From contig JALWNK010000062.1 in NCBI GenBank assembly GCA_026995935.1, positions 23,916-87,915 on the forward strand: a stretch of DNA of 64,000 nucleotides, in the 5' to 3' direction. Made by a program: the position numbers and the translations under genes. This DNA comes from Deltaproteobacteria bacterium (GTDB lineage Bacteria > Desulfobacterota > Dissulfuribacteria > Dissulfuribacterales > QOAL01). The notes under the pieces were generated by a model. That model did no database searches, was not told where the DNA came from, and saw nothing but the letters and a program-made list of their open reading frames with translations. How positions within the stretch are numbered: position 1 is the first letter of the stretch; every line of letters begins with the position of its first letter. Positions 46,999 through 55,738 of the stretch are shown here, in pieces.

Positions 46999-49900
46999 AT
47001 GGCAAAAAGCGGTTCAATATTGGTCCTTGGAGGAGGCGTAGCTGGTGTTCAGACTGCGCTGGACCTTTCCGAGCTTGGCTATTACGTCTACCTTGTGGAG
47101 AAAAAGGCGTCCATTGGCGGGGTCATGGCCCAGTTGGACAAGACCTTTCCCACAAACGACTGTTCGTTGTGAATTTTAGCTCCCAAGCTTGTTGAGGCCG
47201 GTCGGTCTCCAAATATCGAAATACTCACAAATGCCAAGTTAGAGGCCCTTGAGGGAAAGCCTGGTAGCTTTACTGCAAAGATTTATCAGGAACCCAGATA
47301 CATCAACGATGATCTGTGCACTGCCTGCGGCATGTGCACCATGTACTGTCCAAGGCCCGTGGTGGACACCTACAACGAGCGCCTCGACATTACAAGGGCC
47401 CCTCACATAGATTACGCTCAGGCGATTCCATCCAGCTACTACATTGATGCAAAGGCGTGTCTCAGGGTGAACTATGAGACGTGTAACCTCTGTGCCCAGA
47501 CCTGTACTGCAGGGGCCATAGACTTTACACAGCAGCCAAAGGAACTGGATCTGAGTGTGGGTGCCGTGGTGCTGGCCCCTGGATTTGGCCGGGTCGACGA
47601 AAAGGTGCTGGAGAAGTTCGGTTACGGACGCTATCCGGACGTACTCACTTCCTTTGAGTTTGAAAGGCTGACCTGTGCCTCCGGGCCAAGCGAGGGTCAC
47701 ATTGTTCGTCCTTCCGACAACAAGCCTCCCAAAAGGATCGCCTTTCTCCAGTGCATCGGTTCAAGGGATGAGACCTGCGGAAACGGTTACTGTTCCTCTG
47801 TATGTTGCATGTATGCAATAAAGGAGGCCTCGGTTGCCAAGGAGCACGAGCCTGATCTGGATATATCCATCTTTTTCATGGACGTGCGTACCATGGGAAA
47901 GGGCTTTGACGATGCCAGGAAGCGAGCCCAGGAGAAATACGGCATAAATGTCATACGGGCGAGGGTTCCCAGGGTGGACCAGGTGGATGGAAAGCTTGCC
48001 CTTACTTGGACAACAGGTGACGGGGAGCACCACTCCGGCCTTTTTGACATGGTTGTTCTCTCCGTTGGGCTTGAATCTCCAGAGGATGCCGATCTCATCT
48101 CCCGGGTGGCAGACATAGAACTCAATCATTACAACTTCTGCCGTACCTCAGTGGATGCGCCCCTTGTTTCCTCCAGAAACGGGGTGTTGGTGGCTGGTGC
48201 CTTCCAGGGTCCTAAGGACATCCCTGAATCCGTAACCCAGGCATCGGGTGCAGCTGCCATAGCCTCGGAACTGCTGGCAGATGCACGAAACAGCCAGACC
48301 GTAACGGTGACATATCCGGATGAGGACAAGGCACTTGAGGAGGAAGAGCCGCGCATCGGTGTCTTTGTCTGTCACTGTGGTGTGAATATCGCTGGAGTGG
48401 TGGATGTAAAGGCAGTGCGCGACTACGCAGGCACCCTTCCTGGGGTGGTGCTTTATGAGGACACCCTTTACTCCTGCTCACAGGATGCACTTAAATCAAT
48501 AGCTGAGAAGATTAAGGAGAACAGGCTCAACAGGGTGGTCATATCCGCCTGTTCCCCAAGGACCCACGAGCCGCTCTTCCAGGAGACGCTTCGCTCCATA
48601 GGTCTTAATCCTGCCCTTGTGGAGATGGCCAACATCAGGGACCAGTGTGCATGGGTCCATGCCCAGGAGCCTGAAAAGGCCACGGAGAAGGCCAAGGACC
48701 TTGTTCGTATGGCCGTTGCAAAGGCACGGCTCCTTGCCCCCCTTGAACAGCCCACTGTTGATGTGACACCATCTGCCCTTGTAATCGGTGGAGGCGCTGC
48801 AGGAATGTCTGCGGCCCTTTCCATAGCGGACCAGGGTTACAAGGTGGTGCTCGTGGAAAAGGGAAGATCCCTTGGCGGAAATCTAAAGAGGCTTACCTGG
48901 ACACTGGATGGACAGGACGCCTCCAGGGTCTTAAAAGACATGGTCAAGAAGGTAAAGGCCCACAAGAATATAGAGGTGCTAACCTCGGCTCAGGTGGAGT
49001 CTGTTTCAGGATACGTTGGGAACTTTACCAGCACCATAAGCAAGGGCAGTAAGACCCAGATGATAAACCACGGCGTCATTGTGCTTGCAACTGGCGGCCG
49101 TGAGTACAAGCCAAAGGGCTATGCCTACGGGGACAGCACCAGGGTCGTGACCCAGCTTGAGCTGGAGGAAAAGCTCTCCAGGGGTAAGGGCTTTTTAAGA
49201 AATGCCAAGAATGTTGTGATGATTCAGTGTGTCGGCTCCCGTGGAGACGACATGACCCACTGCAGCCGGCTTTGCTGCACCCAGGCCGTTAAAAACGCCT
49301 TAAAGCTCAAGGAGGCAAAGCCTGAGGTCAACGTCTTTGTATTCTACCGGGACATGAGGACATACGGCTTTTATGAGGATCTCTACAGGGAGGCAAGGAA
49401 GAAGGGTGTAAAGTTCATTCGTTATACCCCCGACAGGAAGCCCGAGGTAATAAAGCTTTCCCGAGGTATAAAGGTAAGGGCCCATGATGAACTAATTGGC
49501 GATGACATAGAGATACCAGCAAGCCTTGTTGTCCTTTCAACAGGAATTGAACCCGGGGATAACGAGGAGCTTTCAAAGATTATCAAGGCACCCCTTACCT
49601 CGGATGGATTCTTCCTTGAGGCCCACGCAAAGCTCAGGCCTGTGGAGGTGGCCGTTGACGGTGTGTACCTTTGCGGACTTGCCCACGGACCCAAGAGCCT
49701 TGAGGAGTCGGTGGCACAGGCCAAGGCGGCCGCAGCCAAGGCAACCATTCCCCTTGCCAAGGGAAAGGTGGCTGTTGCCCCCATTGTATCAAAGGTAAAT
49801 CAGGACCTTTGCATAGGCTGCGGTATCTGCGAAAGCCTCTGTCCCTTCAACGCCATAACCCTCGAAAAGGTTGGAAAGAGGAAAAAGGCTCACACCATCA

Positions 49901-50034
49901 CGGCCTCTTGCAAGGGTTGTGGTATCTGTGCCTCCCACTGTCCCACCATTGCCATATCCATGGGGGGCTTTACGGATGAGGCCATCATGGCCCAGATCCA
50001 TGCCTTTTCGCCAGAAGGATGCGAGGAGGAATAG
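46999..50034 (+). CDS. hdrA: Tandem-HdrA heterodisulfide reductase subunit A-like selenoprotein (Sec at TGA 47170-47172)
   Basis: ATG 46999 ..[43 protein letters not shown]..; second FAD module [31 protein letters not shown]-terminal ferredoxin domain. Frame is continuous across the single TGA. Confidence 0.93.
47170..47212 (+). promoter_or_regulatory. bSECIS-like hairpin of hdrA
   Basis: TTGAGGCC-GGTC-GGTCTCCAA (47192-47212) with one bulged C; loop about 30 nt from the TGA. Confidence 0.55.
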
Positions 50035-50037
50035 GGT

Positions 50038-50841
50038 ATGGCGCAGGAAAACGTTTTGGAAAAGGAGAACGAGATGGCCCAGGAGGGTTTTGAACCGAGG
50101 ATATTGGGTTTTTTCTGCCACTGGTGCTGTTACGCTGCTGCAGATTCAGCCGGTGTTTCAAGATACCAGTACCCCCCGAACGTGCGTGTCATAAGGGTCA
50201 TGTGCACAGGCAGGATAGACACACGTTTTATCCTTGAGGCCTTCAGGTGCGGAGCAGACGGGGTCTTTACCGGCGGCTGACACCTCGGCGAATGTCATTA
50301 CCAGTCTGGTAATTACGAGGCAATGATAGTGGCAGAAACCTGCAAGCAGTTCCTTGCAGACTGCGGAATCAACCCTGACCGTCTTACCTTAGAGTGGGCA
50401 TCGGCAGCAGAGGCGCCCCGTTTTGTGGAACTGATTACCGGTTACGTAAACAGAATCAAGGAAAAGGGCGAGACAGGCACTGCGGAAGGGGAGGCCGACT
50501 CCGCCACCATCAGGCGCAGGCTCAAGGCTGCAGTCAAGGCTGCAGAGGCAAGAAAGCCAAGGAGTGCCCTTGGCATGCTGGCCAAGAAGCTTCACAAAGA
50601 TGGAGAATATACAAAGGAGGCCATAGCCAAGGGTGTTTCCTCAAAGATCGTTCCTGCCCTCCGTGCAGAAAGGATTAAGGAGGAGATAATGCTTCTCCTT
50701 AAAGAGGGGCCCATGGATATTGATGCACTCTGTAGTGCCCTTTCTGCAAAGAAAGAGGAGGTGGAAAAGCCCCTTTCACAGCTGCAGAAAAAGGGTGTTG
50801 TTGAGGAGCAGGACGGAAAGTTCAAACTGAAAGGCAAATAA
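50038..50841 (+). CDS. mvhD: MvhD-family hydrogenase iron-sulfur subunit selenoprotein (Sec at TGA 50278-50280) with C-terminal winged-helix-like extension
   Basis: [69 protein letters not shown]; same frame on both sides of the TGA. Confidence 0.93.
50278..50320 (+). promoter_or_regulatory. bSECIS-like hairpin of mvhD
   Basis: TGA then outer stem CCTCG(50283-50287)/CGAGG(50316-50320), inner perfect stem ATTACC(50297-50302)-AGTCT-GGTAAT(50308-50313). Confidence 0.75.
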
Positions 50842-50863
50842 TATTCGGTGACAGGAAAAAAAC

Positions 50864-51415
50864 ATGACTGTTCAAGCCGCTAAACTAAACAGTGATTTTA
50901 TCAAGGACATTGCTGCCCATGAAGGGTGTGAAACCGCGGCCATGTGTTTTTCATGTGGCTCCTGTAGTGGCGTATGTCCTGTAGAAAAGGTGGTGGATGA
51001 TTTTGATCCGCGAAAGATCGTCCATATGGTCGGTCTTGGCATGGAGGATTCCTTGATTTCTGGCGAGACCATCTGGGCATGTTCTCAGTGTCAGAGCTGC
51101 ATACCCGTATGTCCTCAGAATGTTAGGTGCGCAGACATCATAAAGGCCCTAAGGGACGAGGCCCTTAAGCGAAAGAGCGTTGACCGGGAGCGTCTTAAGG
51201 CTCTTGGTCTCTTTGCAGTGGTGGATCCTGGAAAGTGCGTGGCCTGTCTCACCTGCGTAAGGCTTTGCCCCTTTGGGGCACCCTCCATGACCGGGGAGGG
51301 TTATGCCGTTATAGAACCGGGTCTTTGCCATGCCTGTGGAATATGTGTGCTTGACTGTCCGGCCCAGGCGATTTCGCTTGCGCCGTCACTTGAGGCAAAG
51401 GGGGCACAACAATGA
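50864..51415 (+). CDS. HdrC-like subunit fused to a 2[4Fe-4S] ferredoxin domain
   Basis: CFSCGSCSGVCPVEKVV..ACSQCQSCIPVCPQNV, then CVACLTCVRLCPFGAP..CHACGICVLDCPAQAI. Confidence 0.88.
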   Translation: MTVQAAKLNSDFIKDIAAHEGCETAAMCFSCGSCSGVCPVEKVVDDFDPRKIVHMVGLGMEDSLISGETIWACSQCQSCIPVCPQNVRCADIIKALRDEALKRKSVDRERLKALGLFAVVDPGKCVACLTCVRLCPFGAPSMTGEGYAVIEPGLCHACGICVLDCPAQAISLAPSLEAKGAQQ

Positions 51416-51777
51416 GCAAGATAAAGGGCTTTTGCTGTAACTATACCCTGAGCGTTGAGGTGGATGCTCTCAAAGAGGAGGGCCTTGTGCCAGAGGATCT
51501 TGAGATAGAAAGGCTCCCGTGCACCGGGAGGCTCGAGGTTCCTGAGATACTGGATGCCTTCACTAAGGGGGCTGAGGCGGTCTTTGTTGTAGGATGCCAG
51601 GTGGATAAGTGTCATAATCTTTCAGGCAGTTACCGCGCATCCAAAAGGGTTAAGTATGCAAAGAAGATCCTTGAGGAACTTGATATGAATCCAGACCTTG
51701 TGGAGATGTTCTTTGCAGGGCGAGGAGAGACAGAGCCAGTGGTAGAGGCTGCTAGAACCATGGCATCCAGGGCCTAG
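51412..51777 (+). CDS. Second MvhD-family iron-sulfur subunit (Cys form)
   Basis: IKGFCCNYTLSVEVDALKEEG..IERLPCTGRLEVPEILDAFTKGAEAVFVVGCQVDKCHNLSGSYRASKRV. Confidence 0.88.
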   Translation: MSKIKGFCCNYTLSVEVDALKEEGLVPEDLEIERLPCTGRLEVPEILDAFTKGAEAVFVVGCQVDKCHNLSGSYRASKRVKYAKKILEELDMNPDLVEMFFAGRGETEPVVEAARTMASRA

Positions 51778-51829
51778 GCCGGATGCCTTCAGGAATTAAA
51801 AGCACTTTGGCTTTTTGGAGTAAGGTCAC

Positions 51830-52498
51830 ATGATAATAGCAGAAAGAAAACCCATGAAGGAGCTGCTGGAGATGGTTTCCGACGTAAAGAGGCTCCTCAT
51901 TGTAGGCTGCCGCGGTTGTGTGGCAGTCTGCTCTGCAGGAGGCGACAAGGAGGTCAGCATCCTTTCAGCGGCATTGAGGCTTGGAGTTAAGAGGGCCGGT
52001 GGTGAAATAGATATCCATGAGGATACCCTGGTTCGTCAGTGTGATCCAGAATACATCGAACCATTGAATGATAAGGGGGCAAAGTACGACGCCGTCCTTT
52101 CAATGGCGTGCGGCGTTGGGGTCAATTTTGTTGCTGACAGGTGCCCGGACGTAAACGTGCTGCCTGCGCTAAACACCACCTTTTACGGAGCAAATCTTTC
52201 AAGCGGTGAGTGGAAAGAGATGTGTGCGGGCTGTGGGGCCTGCGTCCTTCACCTGACAGGAGGTCTTTGCCCTGTGGCCAGGTGTGCAAAAAGCCTATCC
52301 AATGGCCCGTGCGGCGGTTCCCAAGGAGGAAGATGTGAGATCAATCCGGATGTGGACTGTATATGGCAACAGATTTACGACAAACTATCCAGCATGAACC
52401 GGAAAGAGGAGCTCAGGCAGATTATGCCCATCAGGGACTGGACTACTGCTGGACATGGGGGACCACGTCGGAGAATAAGGGAGGACTTGCTACCGTGA
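51830..52498 (+). CDS. metV: MetV, methylene-THF reductase Fe-S partner subunit
   Basis: LLIVGCRGCVAVCSAGGDKEV..CAGCGACVLHLTGGLCPVARCAKSLSNGPCGGSQGGRCEINPDVDCIWQQIYDKL. Confidence 0.92.
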   Translation: MIIAERKPMKELLEMVSDVKRLLIVGCRGCVAVCSAGGDKEVSILSAALRLGVKRAGGEIDIHEDTLVRQCDPEYIEPLNDKGAKYDAVLSMACGVGVNFVADRCPDVNVLPALNTTFYGANLSSGEWKEMCAGCGACVLHLTGGLCPVARCAKSLSNGPCGGSQGGRCEINPDVDCIWQQIYDKLSSMNRKEELRQIMPIRDWTTAGHGGPRRRIREDLLP

Positions 52499-55400
52499 TG
52501 TCTGGAAGCAATCTTGAAAACGTACTTCGCTCTGGAACCTTTGCAGTCACAGGCGAACTGGGGCCGCCCAAAAGCGGCGATATGGAAGTTGTCAGGAAAA
52601 AGGCCAGGATTCTCAAGGGCCATGTGGATGCCGTAAACATTACGGACTGTCAGACGGCCATAGTGCGGATGTCGAGCCTTACAGCAGGTCTTATTGCCCT
52701 GTCTGAAGGGGTGGAGCCAGTTATGCAGATGACCTGCCGTGATCGTAACAGAATCGGTATGCAGGCGGACATTCTTGGCGCCTCTGCCCTTGGAATAAAG
52801 AACCTCCTGTGTCTTACAGGCGATCATCAGAAGTTTGGAAATCATCCCCAGGCCAAGGGTGTCTTTGATATGGACTCCATCCAGCTCCTCCAGATGGTCA
52901 AGGGCATGAGGGATGAAAAACGGTTTCAGTGCGGCGAGGAGATCAAGAAGGCAGAGCCAAGACTCTTCCTGGGGTGTGCGGCAAATCCCTTTGCGGATCC
53001 CTTTGAATTCAGACCAGTCAGGCTTGCAAAGAAGGTGGAGGCAGGGGCAGACTTTGTCCAGACCCAGATCATATATAATGTTGAAAAGTTCAAGAAGTTC
53101 ATGGAAATTGCCAGGGACCTTGGTATCCATGAAAAGTGCTTCATACTTGCAGGTGTGACACCTCCAAAGTCCCTGGGTATGGCCAGGTACATGAAGAAGT
53201 TCGTTCCAGGGCTGGATGTTACAGACGATGTAATTCAACGTCTTCAGGATGCCAAGGATCAGAAGGAAGAGGGCATTGACATCTGTGTAGACATTATCAA
53301 GCAGGTTCAGGACATACCAGGGGTTTCGGGTGTCCATGTAATGGCCATTGAGTGGGAGGAGGCCGTACCGGAGATAGTAAAGAGGGCAGGACTTTCACAA
53401 AGGCCGGAACCAAAGGGCATAGAGCCTGTCCTTTCGAGCAGTGGTGCCATTGACGAGGCAGTTGAAAAGGCCCGCAGGGAGGCCAGGCTTGAGCTTGAGG
53501 GCGAGCTTAAAAAGGTAAAGGCCGAGGCAGATGCCTCAAGAGATCTGCTGGCAAAGGAGAAGGAGAAAGTTGCCTCTGAGATTTCAGGTCTCAAGAAGCA
53601 GGTAGAGGAGGCAAAGAGCATGGTAAGCCGCAAGGAGGCTGAAATACAAAAACTTACTGAGGAATTACAGAAGGCAAAAGAGGCGGTTTCAGGCACGGCT
53701 GCCCCGGCGCCTGTAGCCTCTAAGGAGGCAGTGGCCGGAGTACAGGAGGCCACCGTTACGGTTTCTTCTGGTGCCTTGAGTGCCAGGGAACAGCAGGTGC
53801 TCAGTTCGCTAAACAAGGGGCTTGTTGCCCTTAAGGAGGTCCTGGGCCTGAATGACGCACAGTTTGAGGCTATGAGGCGGTTTCTTGAGGCGGAGTTCAT
53901 GCTCCAGCTTGGAACTGCAGTAAGGGAAACTGCACAGGTTACGGAGGCTCCCCAGGTACAGGCTGAGGCGCCACCTGCTGCGGTTACACCGGCCCCAGCT
54001 GCGGAACCAGTGGAGGAAGAACGGCCAGCCGAAGAAGAAAAGCCCCAAAGGCCCAAGGAAGTTGTGAATCTGGTTGCCCAGGGTAACGTTGCCCTTCATG
54101 CCAAGGATTTCAAGAAGGCGGTTGAGCTTTTTAAGAAGGCCCTTGAGATTTCCCCCGAGGATGAGAAGGCAAAGGAGGGGCTTGAAGAGGCAAGAAAGGC
54201 CCTTTTAGAGGAAAAAGAGGCAGCAGATAAGGCAGTGAAAATCAAGGAGGTGGAAGGTCTTCCTCCCTGCCCCGACGAGATAGACCCGGATGAGTGGAAG
54301 CGCAAGTGGGTAGTACGTTTTACAGCCCGCGGAAACGTTGCCCTTATGAAGGGGGACTTTGAAACTGCAAAGAAGGAGTTTCAGAAGGCCCTTGATCTTG
54401 ATCCAGATTATGAAAAGGCAAAGGATGGCCTTGCCAGGGCTGAAAAGGGCGAGGACATATTCATACCTGACGTGAAGCCAGGCGAGGTTGAGGCTGCAGC
54501 TCCTGCCCCTGAAGAGAAAAAGATAGAGAAAGAGGCTGCAGAGGCAAAAGAGGAAAAGCCTGCTAAAGAGGAAGCTGTCCAGGAAAAGCCGGCTCCGCCT
54601 GAAGAGGCAAAGGAAGAGGCAGTAAAAGAGGCCCCAAAGCCCAAGGCAAAGGTTGAGATAAGTGCTCCGGCCGGAGAAGGCGTCGGAGAGCTGGAGGTGG
54701 CTCCGCTTCCAAAGGATGAGCCACCACTGGAAGAACGCGCCAAGGGTATTCCTGAGGAGGTTTACAAGGAGCCGTGCACCGGAGTTATACAGAGCGTGAC
54801 TATAGGCGATGGTGACAAGGCCATTACAGTGGGAGGAGAGACTGCCCTTCCCTTCCACGCCTTTGAAGGTGAAATCCCAAATCTTCCTAGGACGGCCTTT
54901 GAGGTGCTTGACTCCCCACCAGAGGAATGGCCGGAAGTGCTGCTAAAGTACTATTCCGACGTTGTAAACGATTCGGCGGCCTGGGCCAGGAAGTGTGTCA
55001 ACGAGTTTGGTGCCCAGGCAATATGCCTGTCTCTTGATTCAACAGATCCCAATGGTGCCAACGTATCATCTGCAGATGCCGCCCAGGTGGCCAAAAAGGT
55101 CATTGAGGCCGTGGATGTTCCAATAATCCTGTGGGGCTGTGGTAATGCGGAAAAGGATACTGAGACCCTGCGTGAGATAACAGGACTCGTCGAAAACAGA
55201 AACGTTTGCATTGGTCCTTTGACCGACGCCAACTACCGCACCCTGGGGGCAACTGCCATGGCATTTCAGTATCCTGTTGTGGCCTCTACCCCCATTGATG
55301 TTAACCTTGCAAAACAGCTGAATATTCTACTTGAAAATCTGGGTGTTCACCTGGACCATATCCTTATGGATCCGTCTATTGGTGCTGTGGGATACGGGCT

Positions 55401-55683
55401 GGAGTATACCTATTCCGTAATGGAGCGAATAAGGCTTGCCGCACTTACCCAGCAGGACGAGAAACTGTCACCGCCCATTATATGTAACCTTGGAAGAGAG
55501 GTGTGGAAGGCAAAGGAAACAAGGCTTCCAACTGATGCCGAGCTTGGCGACCAGGAGAAAAGGGGCGTGCTCATGGAGGCAATTACCGCATCTACCCTTC
55601 TTCTTGCAGGAGGAGAGCTGACTGTTATGCGGCATCCAAAGGCCATAAACCTTACAAACGTCCTGGTTGAAGGGATGTTGTAA
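52498..55683 (+). CDS. MetF - coiled coil - TPR - acidic linker - AcsD/CdhD (corrinoid Fe-S protein small subunit) fusion
   Basis: TGATG overlap with metV. MetF: FAVTGELGPPKSGDMEVVRKKARILKGHVDAVNITD..; CdhD: VYKEPCTGVIQSVTIG..VGGETALPFHAFEGEIPNLPRTAFEVLD..ILMDPSIGAVGYGLEYTYSVMERIRLAAL. One uninterrupted 1061-aa frame. Confidence 0.93.
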   Translation: MSGSNLENVLRSGTFAVTGELGPPKSGDMEVVRKKARILKGHVDAVNITDCQTAIVRMSSLTAGLIALSEGVEPVMQMTCRDRNRIGMQADILGASALGIKNLLCLTGDHQKFGNHPQAKGVFDMDSIQLLQMVKGMRDEKRFQCGEEIKKAEPRLFLGCAANPFADPFEFRPVRLAKKVEAGADFVQTQIIYNVEKFKKFMEIARDLGIHEKCFILAGVTPPKSLGMARYMKKFVPGLDVTDDVIQRLQDAKDQKEEGIDICVDIIKQVQDIPGVSGVHVMAIEWEEAVPEIVKRAGLSQRPEPKGIEPVLSSSGAIDEAVEKARREARLELEGELKKVKAEADASRDLLAKEKEKVASEISGLKKQVEEAKSMVSRKEAEIQKLTEELQKAKEAVSGTAAPAPVASKEAVAGVQEATVTVSSGALSAREQQVLSSLNKGLVALKEVLGLNDAQFEAMRRFLEAEFMLQLGTAVRETAQVTEAPQVQAEAPPAAVTPAPAAEPVEEERPAEEEKPQRPKEVVNLVAQGNVALHAKDFKKAVELFKKALEISPEDEKAKEGLEEARKALLEEKEAADKAVKIKEVEGLPPCPDEIDPDEWKRKWVVRFTARGNVALMKGDFETAKKEFQKALDLDPDYEKAKDGLARAEKGEDIFIPDVKPGEVEAAAPAPEEKKIEKEAAEAKEEKPAKEEAVQEKPAPPEEAKEEAVKEAPKPKAKVEISAPAGEGVGELEVAPLPKDEPPLEERAKGIPEEVYKEPCTGVIQSVTIGDGDKAITVGGETALPFHAFEGEIPNLPRTAFEVLDSPPEEWPEVLLKYYSDVVNDSAAWARKCVNEFGAQAICLSLDSTDPNGANVSSADAAQVAKKVIEAVDVPIILWGCGNAEKDTETLREITGLVENRNVCIGPLTDANYRTLGATAMAFQYPVVASTPIDVNLAKQLNILLENLGVHLDHILMDPSIGAVGYGLEYTYSVMERIRLAALTQQDEKLSPPIICNLGREVWKAKETRLPTDAELGDQEKRGVLMEAITASTLLLAGGELTVMRHPKAINLTNVLVEGML

Positions 55684-55738
55684 AAGGTCTTGTATATAAA
55701 GACGAAAATTTTTGTACATAATTTAGAGAGGGAAAAAT

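Noticed and set aside
47332-50034. HdrA as a 900-aa protein starting at 47332, with an upstream pseudogene
   Set aside because: The upstream 57 codons plus one TGA and the segment after it are fully HdrA-like in the same frame; Sec read-through fits better than a pseudogene.
50323-50841. Separate 172-aa ORF after mvhD
   Set aside because: Same frame as the upstream MvhD, joined by [17 protein letters not shown]; it is the C-terminal part of one selenoprotein.
52363-52497. N-terminal 45 aa of the tool ORF for MetF::CdhD
   Set aside because: It lies entirely within metV in another frame; ATG 52498 (TGATG overlap) starts the recognisable MetF sequence.
53307-54056. Ser/Ala-rich 249-aa minus-strand ORF (and similar ones at 52375-53337, 54205-54858)
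   Set aside because: Low-complexity antisense of the coiled-coil/TPR/linker coding sequence.
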